A stretch of DNA of 64,000 nt from an uncultured Alistipes sp. (GCA_900769445.1 CAAGGR010000097.1:58463-122462); one strand, 5' to 3'. Numbered from the stretch's first letter, positions 50,275 through 58,714 are shown. The notes: generated by a model not told the origin, from the sequence alone. Numbers and translations: made by a program.

Positions 50275-51654
50275 TTACCCTCTATTCTCACGCTTTGCCT
50301 CAGCCATAATCAGCAACGAGCCAACAATAGCAGCTGTTGTAGATGCCATAAGGATTGCAATCTTGCCCATGTCTATAAACTCTTGCTGCGTAGTAGCATC
50401 AAATGCAAGTCCATCCACAAAGATAGACATAGTAAAACCAATACCTCCCAAGCAAGCTACCGCGATAAGCATCTTCCAAGTAGCACCAGCAGGACGCTCA
50501 GCAACACCCAACTTAACAGCCAAGTAGCTAAACAACGATATACCAAGTGGCTTACCCACCACCAAGCCAAAGAAGATACCCATACCAATTGAGCCGACCT
50601 CTGGCGAATACTCAAATATATTGAAATACTCAGCAGATGGAATATGCACACCAGCATTTGCAAGTGCAAAGATTGGCATAATGATAAAGTTTACGTATGG
50701 CATCAACAGATGCTCCATACGATGACTCATACCCTGCGCACCATTTGAAATCTGTGTCATACGACGCAAGTAGTACATTCGCGACTCCTCTGCCTCATGC
50801 TCATCCTCGATATGGTCGGCATCAGCAATACCTTTCTCGATAATATCAGCCTTGTGTAGATAGTAAGATTTGCTGTATCGAGGCTTTGTAGGGATAAGCA
50901 TCGCCATAACAACACCCGACAATGTTGCATGAACTCCCGAATAATAGAATAGTATCCACACCACACATGCAGGAATGATATATGCCAACATGCGGAACTC
51001 GCCTAAACGACGCATAAAGTAGATGCCCACCATAATAATCGCAGCCACACCGAGCAACAATAGATTAGGCGACTCGCCATAGAAGATAGCAATCACAAGG
51101 ATTGCACCGAGGTCATCCGCCACCGCCAAAGCTGTTAGAAAGACCTTCAACGAGATAGGAACTCGGTCGCCCAAGAGCGACATAATACCTATGGCAAAGG
51201 CGATATCCGTAGCGGTAGGAATACCCCAACCATTCGCAACCTCTGTACCACCGTTGAACGATATATAGATAAGTGCTGGTGCAAGCATACCTCCCAACGC
51301 CGCCACGATTGGCAAAATAGCCTTCTTCGGAGTAGATAGTTCTCCATCCGACATCTCACGACGTATCTCCAAACCTACCGTAAAGAAGAACACGACCATA
51401 AGACAGTCATTTACGAACTTCTCAACAGTCATAGCCTCAGGGAAGAGTTTACCACCAAAAGAGATACCCAACTCCGAATGGAGCAGGTGGTGGTATATCT
51501 CAGCTGTTGCAGGAAGATTTGCCAACAACATCGCTATCGCCACACATACAATCAAGACAATACCTCCAGCCCATGGAGCCTGTAGGAAGTTATTACCATA
51601 CTGCGAGAGTATATGACTACGCTTTACTCGTCCGAACTTTGTAAAAATCGCCAT
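50275..51654 (-). CDS. nhaA: Na+/H+ antiporter NhaA
   Basis: Inner-membrane antiporter of 459 residues, about 70 longer than the E. coli protein. The ion-binding aspartates are intact in GIPTATDIAFAIGI and ALAVADDLGAILVIA, and the typical FFFTVGLEIRREM and GGMLAPALIY segments are present. The extra length is mainly an acidic cytoplasmic loop (about 268-310, GIADADHIEDEHEAEESR), which could modulate pH response. Part of a minus-strand run with the arginase-like gene upstream and two FKBP lipoproteins downstream. Confidence 0.95.
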   Translation of the reverse strand: MAIFTKFGRVKRSHILSQYGNNFLQAPWAGGIVLIVCVAIAMLLANLPATAEIYHHLLHSELGISFGGKLFPEAMTVEKFVNDCLMVVFFFTVGLEIRREMSDGELSTPKKAILPIVAALGGMLAPALIYISFNGGTEVANGWGIPTATDIAFAIGIMSLLGDRVPISLKVFLTALAVADDLGAILVIAIFYGESPNLLLLGVAAIIMVGIYFMRRLGEFRMLAYIIPACVVWILFYYSGVHATLSGVVMAMLIPTKPRYSKSYYLHKADIIEKGIADADHIEDEHEAEESRMYYLRRMTQISNGAQGMSHRMEHLLMPYVNFIIMPIFALANAGVHIPSAEYFNIFEYSPEVGSIGMGIFFGLVVGKPLGISLFSYLAVKLGVAERPAGATWKMLIAVACLGGIGFTMSIFVDGLAFDATTQQEFIDMGKIAILMASTTAAIVGSLLIMAEAKRENRG

Positions 51655-51683
51655 AGCACAACACTTTTTATCTTACACCAACT

Positions 51684-52748
51684 TTATAAAACATCTGGAG
51701 CATCGTGATGCTTCAACGCCATACAACACATGTTATAGAGCAAACGAGCTGCGATAGCTGCGTCTGTTTTATCTTCCAAATCAGGGACTACCTCAGTAAG
51801 GTCAAAGCCCACAATACGACGTCCCGAATCTACGATTCTACCCAAAAGATAGACAACCTCAGGGAAACGCATACCACCAGCAACCAAGGTTCCTGTATGT
51901 GGAGAACACTCAATTGTAAGTCCATCGATATCCAACGATACATATACACACTCTGGCAACTCTGCGATAATATCGTCGCACACAGCCGACCAATGCACAC
52001 CCTCGAAGTGCTGAGACCACAATTGCTGACCTGTAAATAGTTTTACTCGAGGCTCATTGTTTGCAAACTCCCACTCTGCAGGGCTGAAGGCGCGCACACC
52101 CACACCAACCATCTTCTCTACACCCTCAATATCACGCAACACATTGTGCATTATTGAGTCGCTTGACAACATGAAGCCGTGATGCTCCGCGCGCAAATCA
52201 AGACCAGAGTCTATATGTAGAATACCGATATTTTTGTGCTGTTCAGCAACGGCCTTAATATGACCGAATGCAGTAGACTGGTCGCCACCAACCAAACCCA
52301 CAATCTTGCCCTTTTGAAGCCACTCCTTAGACTGCTCATAGATATTGTTTATCATCTGCTCAGTAGCCTCATTCACACGTCGCAAACGACGCTCATACAC
52401 CAAATGGTCGAAGGCAAAGGAGCCAATATCATCATGCACCTTAATTACTCGCACTGCATCGGTACGCAGACGGTGCGACATATCTTGAAGTGTATAATCT
52501 ACTGGTGCGGTAGCGATACCCTTACGCCAACTATATGGAGCCATAGGCTCGAAAAAGTCCACCCTACGCGATGCCTCGATAATAGCATCTGGGGCATATG
52601 AACTACCTGCACGCTGCGACACAGTGATATCCCAAGGTGCCGAAATAAGCACCAAAGCGGCATCATCTGGCGATAGCGGAATACCGAAGTAATTACCGTT
52701 ATCGGGAATCGCGCCATTAGGATCAAAGATCTTATTCTCCATACTCAT
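51684..52748 (-). CDS. Arginase/agmatinase-fold protein with altered metal ligands
   Basis: Protein of about 354 residues with the ureohydrolase fold. The ATG at 52784 is excluded because it lies in the predicted -7 box (52782-52789); 52748 is used here, with 52769 and 52742 as alternatives. Compared with arginase motifs, GGDH reads GGDQS and DAHxD reads DSGLD, so two histidine ligands are replaced by Gln and Gly. The aspartates of the latter motif and of SLDIDGL remain. The protein may bind one metal, act differently or be a regulator. First gene of the run with nhaA and the FKBP lipoproteins. Confidence 0.82.
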   Translation of the reverse strand: MSMENKIFDPNGAIPDNGNYFGIPLSPDDAALVLISAPWDITVSQRAGSSYAPDAIIEASRRVDFFEPMAPYSWRKGIATAPVDYTLQDMSHRLRTDAVRVIKVHDDIGSFAFDHLVYERRLRRVNEATEQMINNIYEQSKEWLQKGKIVGLVGGDQSTAFGHIKAVAEQHKNIGILHIDSGLDLRAEHHGFMLSSDSIMHNVLRDIEGVEKMVGVGVRAFSPAEWEFANNEPRVKLFTGQQLWSQHFEGVHWSAVCDDIIAELPECVYVSLDIDGLTIECSPHTGTLVAGGMRFPEVVYLLGRIVDSGRRIVGFDLTEVVPDLEDKTDAAIAARLLYNMCCMALKHHDAPDVL

Positions 52749-52781
52749 TGCAGAATGTTTAGTACCCATCCAATTAACACG

Positions 52782-52789
52782 CAAAAATA
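52782..52789 (-). promoter_or_regulatory. -7 box of the arginase-like/nhaA operon
   Basis: Minus-strand TATTTTTG; no clear -33 TTG. It argues against a start codon at 52784. Confidence 0.45.
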
Positions 52790-52813
52790 GTAATATTTTT
52801 CGAATATTTTATA

Positions 52814-52821
52814 TATATTTG
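52814..52821 (+). promoter_or_regulatory. -7 box of pdxB
   Basis: TATATTTG 26 nt before the pdxB start; the -33 box is not evident. Confidence 0.5.
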
Positions 52822-52847
52822 CTAAAAATTAAACCACTTAAATCACT

Positions 52848-53843
52848 ATGCGAGTTGTTATAGATAACGCCATACCATATATCCAGGGGATACTTGAGCC
52901 ATATTGTGATGTTATCTTCCTCCCTGCAAAAGAGATAACAGCCGACATAATACGCAATGCCGATGCTTTAGTCATCCGAACACGCACCAAATGTAATAGA
53001 GATTTATTGAATGGCTCTGCCGTAAAATTTATCGCTACTGCAACCATAGGCACAGACCACATAGACCTCGAATACTGCACTAAGCACGACATTAAAGTAT
53101 GTTCAGCCCCTGGTTGCAATGCTCGTGGTGTGTTGCAATGGGTAGCAGCAGCGCTGCACCATATCACGACTACAGACAACCGCACCCCTGAGAGCTACAC
53201 ACTTGGTGTTGTTGGTGTTGGCAATGTAGGTTCACTTGTCGCGGAGTATGCGCGCCATTGGGGATTTAGGGTTATGGAGTGCGATCCGCCACGCAAAGCT
53301 CGTGAAGGTGGTGATTTTTACACAATCGAAGAGATTGCCAAGGAGTGCGATATTATAACATTACATACACCTTTAGATAACACCACTTATCATCTTGTAA
53401 ACGAAGAGCTTATAAACAACACTCACCCCAACACTATTATCATCAATGCATCGCGTGGCGAGGTAGTAGATGGTAGTGTTATTAGTCGTTGTGGCCACAG
53501 ATATATTTTTGATGTTTGGGAGGGAGAGCCAATCCTCAATGAGAAAGTTTTGCAAGGCGCAACTCTTGCGACACCACATATTGCAGGTTACTCCATACAA
53601 GGTAAGGCTAATGCGACAGCGATGGTGATAAACGCTTTAGCTCAGCGCTTTGGTCTTCCGCTTAAAGATTGGTATCCAGAGGGTATAAAGCGCACCACCC
53701 CACAACCTATTTCGTGGAAGGAGTTGTGCGCCACAATAACCAAGTACTGCGACATAAAAAAGGAGAGTCTCTCTCTTAAAAGCTCTCCCCAAGATTTTGA
53801 GTCTCTGCGCAATAGCTACAACTATCGCGAAGAGTATTTCTAA
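52848..53843 (+). CDS. pdxB: 4-phosphoerythronate dehydrogenase
   Basis: Second step of the DXP-dependent pyridoxal phosphate pathway. The 331-residue D-2-hydroxyacid dehydrogenase family protein has NADAlVIRTRTKCN, FIATATIGTDHIDLEYC, the PdxB-specific APGCNARGVLQWVA, the nucleotide-binding LGVVGVGNVGSLVAEYA, and catalytic residues in NASRGEVVDG (Arg), DVWEGEP (Glu) and TPHIAGYSIQGKANA (His). The C-terminal dimerisation domain is short compared with gammaproteobacterial PdxB. Its stop is four bases from the stop of the convergent DJ-1 gene. Confidence 0.94.
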   Translation: MRVVIDNAIPYIQGILEPYCDVIFLPAKEITADIIRNADALVIRTRTKCNRDLLNGSAVKFIATATIGTDHIDLEYCTKHDIKVCSAPGCNARGVLQWVAAALHHITTTDNRTPESYTLGVVGVGNVGSLVAEYARHWGFRVMECDPPRKAREGGDFYTIEEIAKECDIITLHTPLDNTTYHLVNEELINNTHPNTIIINASRGEVVDGSVISRCGHRYIFDVWEGEPILNEKVLQGATLATPHIAGYSIQGKANATAMVINALAQRFGLPLKDWYPEGIKRTTPQPISWKELCATITKYCDIKKESLSLKSSPQDFESLRNSYNYREEYF

Positions 53844-53847
53844 GCAT

Positions 53848-54399
53848 CTACGCCAACTCCATACCCTGACGCACAGATAGCAGTGTCTCTGAATCCACAA
53901 GACGTGCTGCTATAGCCAATGCGAACTCTATAGAGCGACCTGCACCAGCACCCGTAATTAGATTTTCATCCTCCACAACACCCTCATTCTCATACAGGTA
54001 ACCATCCATACTATCTACAACAGAGCGATGGCATGTTATTTTGCTCCCCTTTGCAACGCCCGCCACAGCCAACACTGTAGGAGCGCCACAAATAGCAGCC
54101 ACCAAACGGCCGCTCTCATAGTAGCTACGCACCACACGACACACGGCCTCAGAATTTCCCAAGTTAACAAAACCTGGATATCCGCCAGGGAGAATCAACG
54201 CATCGCCATCCTCCAACATACTCTCTCCAAGCAACATATCGCACTGCAACGACATAATATCGTGCGATGACACCACGCTTAGAGAGTCGCCCACAGCCAC
54301 CCTTCTTAACTCCACACCTGCGCGATGCAAAACATCTATCGACGACAAGGTTTCGACACACTCAAAACCCTCAGCTATCAAAATATAAGCTCTTTTCAT
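53848..54399 (-). CDS. DJ-1/PfpI family protein
   Basis: Protein of 183 residues with the DJ-1 fold. The nucleophile elbow cysteine is in RLVAAICGAPTVLA and the acidic partner is in EGFECVE. DALILPGGYPGFVNL is the conserved strand before it. It belongs to the YajL/DJ-1 group (deglycase or chaperone activity proposed for relatives). Two bases separate it from the upstream aroB stop, so it is the second gene of an aroB operon. Confidence 0.9.
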   Translation of the reverse strand: MKRAYILIAEGFECVETLSSIDVLHRAGVELRRVAVGDSLSVVSSHDIMSLQCDMLLGESMLEDGDALILPGGYPGFVNLGNSEAVCRVVRSYYESGRLVAAICGAPTVLAVAGVAKGSKITCHRSVVDSMDGYLYENEGVVEDENLITGAGAGRSIEFALAIAARLVDSETLLSVRQGMELA

Positions 54400-54401
54400 A
54401 T

Positions 54402-55433
54402 CTACAAAAACATTGATTCAAACTCCTTAAATGTAATCTGCTCCACAACACATCGACCAACAGCCTCTGGTAGCACCACATCAATCTTATCATCAAATTT
54501 CTTCTTATCGTATCGCGCCTCGCGCAACATATCGAAGAGTCGTACTGGCAATTCAAGATTGAAACCGAACTTTTTTAACAAGGCGTCGATACGTTTGGCC
54601 TCGGCACGTTCCATCTTACCACGTCGAACACTCGCCCACGCCATCATCGACAAACCAATAGCCACAGCCTCGCCATGATTCACCGAGTGGGTCAACTTCT
54701 CTATGGCATGCGCTACGGTATGACCAAGATTTAGCAATGTGCGCTTACCTCGCTCCACCTCATTCTCTGCCAGCACCACATTCTTTACGGATGCTGCTGC
54801 AAGCACCACATTATACAACACATCTAATCTGCCGTGCTGAATATCGGCATCACACAACTCAAGAAGGTCGAAGAGGCTTGGATCGCGAAGAATAGCACTC
54901 TTAATAACCTCCGCCATGCCGGCGCGGAATTCTCTTTCAGGTAGCGTATGTAGCATAACCACGTCGCATATCACAAACTCTGGTTGACGCATTGTGCCAA
55001 CCATATTTTTATAGTCGTGGAAGTTAACGCCGTTTTTACCACCTATCGAAGCATCGACCTGCGCGAGGAGTGTTGTAGGCACGAAACTAAACTCTAAACC
55101 TCGCATATATGTTGCAGCCACGAAGCCCGTGATATCGGTAACGATACCGCCACCCACACCGAGCAGATAGCTATGCGTGTCGGCACCCATCTCCATCAGG
55201 CGCTCATACACCATCATTGCGGTCTGCAAATTTTTATTATCCTCGCCCGTACCAATAACAATCTGCTCAAAGTGTCGCAAAAGTCCACGATAACGACTCG
55301 CTACATTCTCGTCGGTAATAACAATTATCCTGCGATACTTAGGCAAGTGCTTATATATTAAGTTTAGAGCATTACCGAAACATATCGTTGATGCGCCACA
55401 CTTATTTTCAATCTCCAAATTAGTTACATCCAT
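54402..55433 (-). CDS. aroB: 3-dehydroquinate synthase
   Basis: Second step of the shikimate pathway, using NAD and zinc. The 343-residue protein is read from the ATG at 55433; a longer frame from 55493 contains the predicted promoter. Motifs: ITDENVASRY, GEDNKNLQT, LLGVGGGIVTDITGFVAATYMRG, GKNGVNFHDYKNMVGT, EFRAGMAEVIKSA and LLNLGHTVAHAIE with the zinc histidine. Downstream is a DJ-1 gene in the same transcript. Confidence 0.95.
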   Translation of the reverse strand: MDVTNLEIENKCGASTICFGNALNLIYKHLPKYRRIIVITDENVASRYRGLLRHFEQIVIGTGEDNKNLQTAMMVYERLMEMGADTHSYLLGVGGGIVTDITGFVAATYMRGLEFSFVPTTLLAQVDASIGGKNGVNFHDYKNMVGTMRQPEFVICDVVMLHTLPEREFRAGMAEVIKSAILRDPSLFDLLELCDADIQHGRLDVLYNVVLAAASVKNVVLAENEVERGKRTLLNLGHTVAHAIEKLTHSVNHGEAVAIGLSMMAWASVRRGKMERAEAKRIDALLKKFGFNLELPVRLFDMLREARYDKKKFDDKIDVVLPEAVGRCVVEQITFKEFESMFL

Positions 55434-55468
55434 ATCAAACAGCCCACAATTGCGTAGTATGGGCAATA

Positions 55469-55476
55469 CAAATATA
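55469..55476 (-). promoter_or_regulatory. -7 box of aroB
   Basis: Minus-strand TATATTTG with TTG at 55495-55497 and an 18-nt spacer, 35 nt before the chosen aroB start. Confidence 0.62.
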
Positions 55477-55572
55477 GGTATAATTCCACACACTTACAAC
55501 TACCCAGCCAAGAAATACGCGAATTAGTATAATTTTGTTTAGATTTTGCTTGCATATGGTAGAAATGTTTTC

Positions 55573-55580
55573 TAATTTTG
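55573..55580 (+). promoter_or_regulatory. -7 box of mdh
   Basis: TAATTTTG with TTG at 55550-55552 and a 20-nt spacer; leader of about 80 nt before mdh. Confidence 0.62.
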
Positions 55581-55664
55581 CGTGGTTGTATTGTTATATT
55601 GCAAACAGCGCAACTAATAAATGGGAATTAATTCTATTAAATAACTTAAAAACGTAATTAGATT

Positions 55665-56657
55665 ATGGCTTTTCTAACAAATGACAAACTCGTTATCGTT
55701 GGTGCAGCTGGTATGATTGGTTCAAACATGGTACAGTCTGCTCTTATGATGGGTCTTACTAACAACATCTGCCTTTACGATGTATTCTCTCCAGAGGGCG
55801 TTGCAGAGGAGATGCGCCAGAGTGGCTTCGACAATGTAAACATCACTGCAACTACAGATGTTGCTGAGGCTTTCAAGGATGCTAAGTATATCATCTCTTC
55901 TGGTGGTGCTCCACGTAAGGAGGGTATGACACGTGAGGATTTGTTGAAGGGCAACTGCGAGATCGCAGAGCAGCTTGGTAAGAACATCAAGACTTACTGT
56001 CCAGATGTTAAGCACGTTGTTATTATCTTCAACCCTGCTGACCTTACTGGTCTTGTAACATTGCTTTACTCTGGTCTTAAGCCAGGTCAGGTTACTACAC
56101 TTGCAGGTCTTGACACAACACGTCTTAAGAGCGCTCTTGCTAAGAAGTTCGGCGTTATGCAGTCTGAAATCGAGGGTTGCGCTACATACGGTGGTCACGG
56201 CGAGCAGATGGCAGTATTCGGCAGCTCTGTAAAGATTGCTGGTCGCAAGCTTACTGACATCATCGGCACTGAGGAGTTCTCAGCTGAGGAGTGGGCACAG
56301 ATGAAGAAGGATGTAACACAGGGTGGTGCTGCTATCATCAAGCTTCGTGGTCGTTCATCATTCCAGAGCCCATCTTACCTCTCAGTTGAGATGATTCGCT
56401 CAGTTATGGGTGGCGAGCCATTCCGTTTCCCTGCTGGTACATACGTTTCAAACGAGAAGTACAACCATATCATGATGGCTATGGACACTGTTCTTGACCA
56501 GAACGGTTGCTCATACAAGATGCCTGTTGGTACTGAGGAGGAGATTGCTATGCTCGACGCTTCATATGCACACCTTTGCAAGATGCGTGATGAGTTGGTA
56601 ACTTTGGGCATCGTTCCTGCTATCGAGGAGTGGTCAAAGATCAACCCTAACTTGTAA
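55665..56657 (+). CDS. mdh: Malate dehydrogenase
   Basis: NAD-dependent interconversion of malate and oxaloacetate, part of the reductive branch to fumarate and succinate in gut Bacteroidales. The 330-residue protein has the nucleotide-binding VIVGAAGMIGSNM, SSGGAPRKEGMTREDLL, the NPADLTG substrate region, LDTTRLKSALAK and the catalytic histidine in CATYGGHGEQMAVF. The glycine-rich loop form GAAGMIG is typical of the Bacteroidota type. The codons are unusually uniform (many CTT/GGT), suggesting high expression. Confidence 0.95.
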   Translation: MAFLTNDKLVIVGAAGMIGSNMVQSALMMGLTNNICLYDVFSPEGVAEEMRQSGFDNVNITATTDVAEAFKDAKYIISSGGAPRKEGMTREDLLKGNCEIAEQLGKNIKTYCPDVKHVVIIFNPADLTGLVTLLYSGLKPGQVTTLAGLDTTRLKSALAKKFGVMQSEIEGCATYGGHGEQMAVFGSSVKIAGRKLTDIIGTEEFSAEEWAQMKKDVTQGGAAIIKLRGRSSFQSPSYLSVEMIRSVMGGEPFRFPAGTYVSNEKYNHIMMAMDTVLDQNGCSYKMPVGTEEEIAMLDASYAHLCKMRDELVTLGIVPAIEEWSKINPNL

Positions 56658-56691
56658 TTATTAGTAGGCATCTACTGCCACTAACAAATAG

Positions 56692-56742
56692 ATCCCGACA
56701 ATGAGCAGTACGCATAAGTACAGCACATCGTCGGGATTTTTG
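56692..56742 (+). terminator. Terminator of mdh
   Basis: ATCCCGAC (56692-56699) pairs with GTCGGGAT (56730-56737), extended inwards past one mismatch by ATG/CAT; a T tract follows. Confidence 0.7.
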
Positions 56743-56820
56743 CAGAGCATTGTATCTACCTACTACAAATCAAAGATTACTCTTCTAATTCAGGTTAATA
56801 AATATATTAAGAGATAGATT

Positions 56821-57174
56821 ATGAAGATTGCTATTCCTACACGCGACGGACATATAGACGACCACTTCGGCCACTGCGCCTATTATACCATCTTCGATAT
56901 CGAGGATGGTCAGATTACAGGCACCTCACGCTTAGACTCACCAGAGGGTTGCGGTTGCAAGTCAGGCATCGCAGCAGATATGGAGAAGATGGGAATTGAG
57001 GTTATGCTCGCGGGTAATATGGGCGAGGGTGCAAAGAACAAGCTCGAGAGCCATAATATCAAGGTTATTCGCGGCTGTCGTGGCGATATCGAGATGGTAG
57101 TCCGCGCCTACCTTATCGGTCTTATCAAAGACTCTGGCGAGGGTTGCAGCCACCACGAGTGCCACAGCCACTAA
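56821..57174 (+). CDS. NifX/NifB-associated domain (dinitrogenase cofactor-like) small protein
   Basis: Protein of 117 residues with the dinitrogenase iron-molybdenum cofactor biosynthesis fold: IAIPTRDGHIDDHFGHCAYY at the start, then EGCGCKSGIAADM, LAGNMGEGAKNKLE and VIRGCRGDIE. It ends in a metal-binding tail, GCSHHECHSH. No nif genes are present in the window; such stand-alone proteins in anaerobes are thought to handle iron-sulfur or metal cofactors. Monocistronic between mdh and tRNA-Leu. Confidence 0.88.
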   Translation: MKIAIPTRDGHIDDHFGHCAYYTIFDIEDGQITGTSRLDSPEGCGCKSGIAADMEKMGIEVMLAGNMGEGAKNKLESHNIKVIRGCRGDIEMVVRAYLIGLIKDSGEGCSHHECHSH

Positions 57175-57222
57175 AATTTGCAAAAAAACTATTCAAAAAT
57201 TTGCAGTTACGAAAATAAGTCG

Positions 57223-57230
57223 TATATTTG
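57223..57230 (+). promoter_or_regulatory. -7 box of tRNA-Leu(CAA)
   Basis: TATATTTG followed by CACCGC, with TTG at 57201-57203 and a 19-nt spacer; 24 nt upstream of the mature 5' end. Confidence 0.7.
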
Positions 57231-57254
57231 CACCGCAATTCAGAGAGATCTGAT

Positions 57255-57338
57255 GCCCAGATGGCGGAATCGGTAGACGCGCTGGTCTCAAACACCAGTA
57301 GGTTCACCCCTGTGCCGGTTCGACCCCGGCTCTGGGTA
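57255..57338 (+). tRNA. tRNA-Leu (anticodon CAA)
   Basis: Class II tRNA of 84 nt. Acceptor arm GCCCAGA pairs with TCTGGGT (G1-U72 wobble), the D arm is TGGCGGAATCGGTAGAC, and the anticodon stem CTGGT/ACCAG encloses the loop CTCAAAC, giving CAA. A long variable arm (GGTTCACCCCT region) and the T arm CCGGTTCGACCCCGG are normal. CCA is not encoded. Confidence 0.95.
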
Positions 57339-57342
57339 CTGA

Positions 57343-57379
57343 AGCGGGGAAAGTTGAAAAACTTTCCTCGCTTTTTTTG
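57343..57379 (+). terminator. Terminator of tRNA-Leu(CAA)
   Basis: Arms 57343-57355 and 57360-57372 pair over 13 bp with one G-T pair and a 4-nt loop, followed by a run of seven T. Confidence 0.85.
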
Positions 57380-57427
57380 TTCAATCCTCGGGCTTACTGG
57401 GGACACCCACCCTACTAAATTAATATC

Positions 57428-57503
57428 GTCATCCAGAGGAGGGGCATCCGAGACTATGTGGGTTGCACCCACGCCCTATGCCCCGACGTGAGGATCTACC
57501 GCT
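57428..57503 (-). repeat. Dispersed 76-bp structured repeat, copy B
   Basis: Inverted-orientation copy of the element at 33891-33966. In this copy the central hairpin is GTGGGT-GCA-ACCCAC and the flanking GGGGCAT/ATGCCCC pair is perfect, so it is the better folded of the two. It lies in the gene-free stretch between the tRNA-Leu terminator and the S1/P1 nuclease gene. Confidence 0.8.
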
Positions 57504-57532
57504 TATAATACACTGAGTATCAACAAAACGCC

Positions 57533-57551
57533 CTCCCAGTTAAACTGGGAG
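57533..57551. other. Short perfect hairpin, possible terminator
   Basis: CTCCCAGT (57533-57540) pairs with ACTGGGAG (57544-57551) around TAA. No long T tract follows; function uncertain. The remaining bases to 57702 show nothing else I can name. Confidence 0.4.
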
Positions 57552-57702
57552 AGCATTTGTCCACTATCTCACCGCATATCACCAATACAAAGGCAGTAAA
57601 AATTTAATATCTTATTCAGGTTTTGCTAATATTATTTTCAATTATCACAACAAGAGATAAACTTTTAGGTCAATAGATGCGGTGTAATCTTGATAAATTT
57701 TC

Positions 57703-57710
57703 TACCTTTG
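57703..57710 (+). promoter_or_regulatory. -7 box of the S1/P1 nuclease gene
   Basis: TACCTTTG 31 nt upstream of the start codon; a -33 TTG is not at the standard distance. Confidence 0.5.
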
Positions 57711-57741
57711 TCGTCGGCTATAGATAAAACGATAAGAGGTT

Positions 57742-58512
57742 ATGCGTAGATTAGCAGTTATAATTTTAGCGATGTCCATCCCTGCAATAGCGTTTGCATG
57801 GGGTGCTAAGGGACACGATATTGTAGCGCGTGTGGCAGAAAACAACGTCTCGAAACGTACACTCCGCGCCGTAGAAAAGGTGCTTGATGGGCACTCGATG
57901 GTATATGTAGCAAACTGGATGGATAACGCCAGCCACACCGAGGAGCATGCCTACACCAAGACCTGGCACTATGTCAATGTAGACCCTAAGGAGCAGAGTT
58001 ACTACAACTCCGAAAAGGAGGCAAAGGGCGATGTAGTGATGGCGATAGATAGTATCGTTGCCAACCTCAAAAGTGGCGAGCTTGCACCAGAGGAGGAGCG
58101 CGCACAACTGATGATGCTTATCCACCTTGTGGGCGATATGCACTGCCCTATGCACGCAGGGCATAAGAGCGACAGAGGCGGCAATGGCACCAAGGTAAAG
58201 TATTTCGGCTCGCAGAAGAAGCTACACACCGTGTGGGATAGCGACATTATCGAGTCGGCACACCGCTGGAGCCATAGCGAGTGGCAGGAGCAGATTGACC
58301 GCGTAAGCAAGCGACAAAAGAGGGCTATAATGCAGGGCAGACCCGCAGATTGGATTGAGGAGTGCGTAACACTCGCTGCAGATGTCTATGCCCGCTCTAC
58401 CACTGGCGAAAACCTCTCCTATAACTATGTCGCATACTACACCCCCATTCTCGAGGAGCAACTTCTCAAGGCTGGCATCCGCTTGTCACACCTACTCGAG
58501 GAAATATATTAA
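57742..58512 (+). CDS. Exported S1/P1-type nuclease
   Basis: Zinc-dependent nuclease for single-stranded nucleic acids and 3'-nucleotides. The 256-residue precursor has a signal peptide (cleavage after AFA), exposing W20 as mature residue 1, the zinc-ligand tryptophan of this family, in WGAKGHDIVA. Other trinuclear-zinc ligands are in ANWMDNASH, HLVGDMHCPMH and LHTVWDSDII. The protein is periplasmic or secreted and may supply nucleotides or phosphate. Confidence 0.94.
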   Translation: MRRLAVIILAMSIPAIAFAWGAKGHDIVARVAENNVSKRTLRAVEKVLDGHSMVYVANWMDNASHTEEHAYTKTWHYVNVDPKEQSYYNSEKEAKGDVVMAIDSIVANLKSGELAPEEERAQLMMLIHLVGDMHCPMHAGHKSDRGGNGTKVKYFGSQKKLHTVWDSDIIESAHRWSHSEWQEQIDRVSKRQKRAIMQGRPADWIEECVTLAADVYARSTTGENLSYNYVAYYTPILEEQLLKAGIRLSHLLEEIY

Positions 58513-58606
58513 CCAGTTGCATGGGCAATGCAAAACGTTTTTTAGGAAATAGCTGCGATTTCCTGAAAATGTTTTACAAAAATTTTGGATAATAGAAAAA
58601 AGTGTG

Positions 58607-58614
58607 TATATTTG
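58607..58614 (+). promoter_or_regulatory. -7 box of tRNA-His
   Basis: TATATTTG followed by CACCCG, with TTG at 58585-58587 and a 19-nt spacer. Confidence 0.7.
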
Positions 58615-58639
58615 CACCCGATTTGAAAACAAATCACAC

Positions 58640-58714
58640 GGTGGATGTAGCTCAGTCGGTTAGAGTAGAGGATTGTGGTTCCTAAGGTCGTGGGTTCGAA
58701 TCCCATCTTCCACC
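58640..58714 (+). tRNA. tRNA-His (anticodon GTG)
   Basis: The extra G-1 (58640) opposite C73 identifies tRNA-His. The acceptor GTGGATG pairs with CTTCCAC with one T-T mismatch, the D arm is GCTCAGTCGGTTAGAGT, the anticodon loop TTGTGGT gives GTG, and the T arm is GTGGGTTCGAATCCCAT. CCA is not fully encoded. Confidence 0.95.

Noticed and set aside
56821..57174. Nitrogen-fixation locus
   Set aside because: A single NifX-like protein without nifHDK, nifB or other nif genes.
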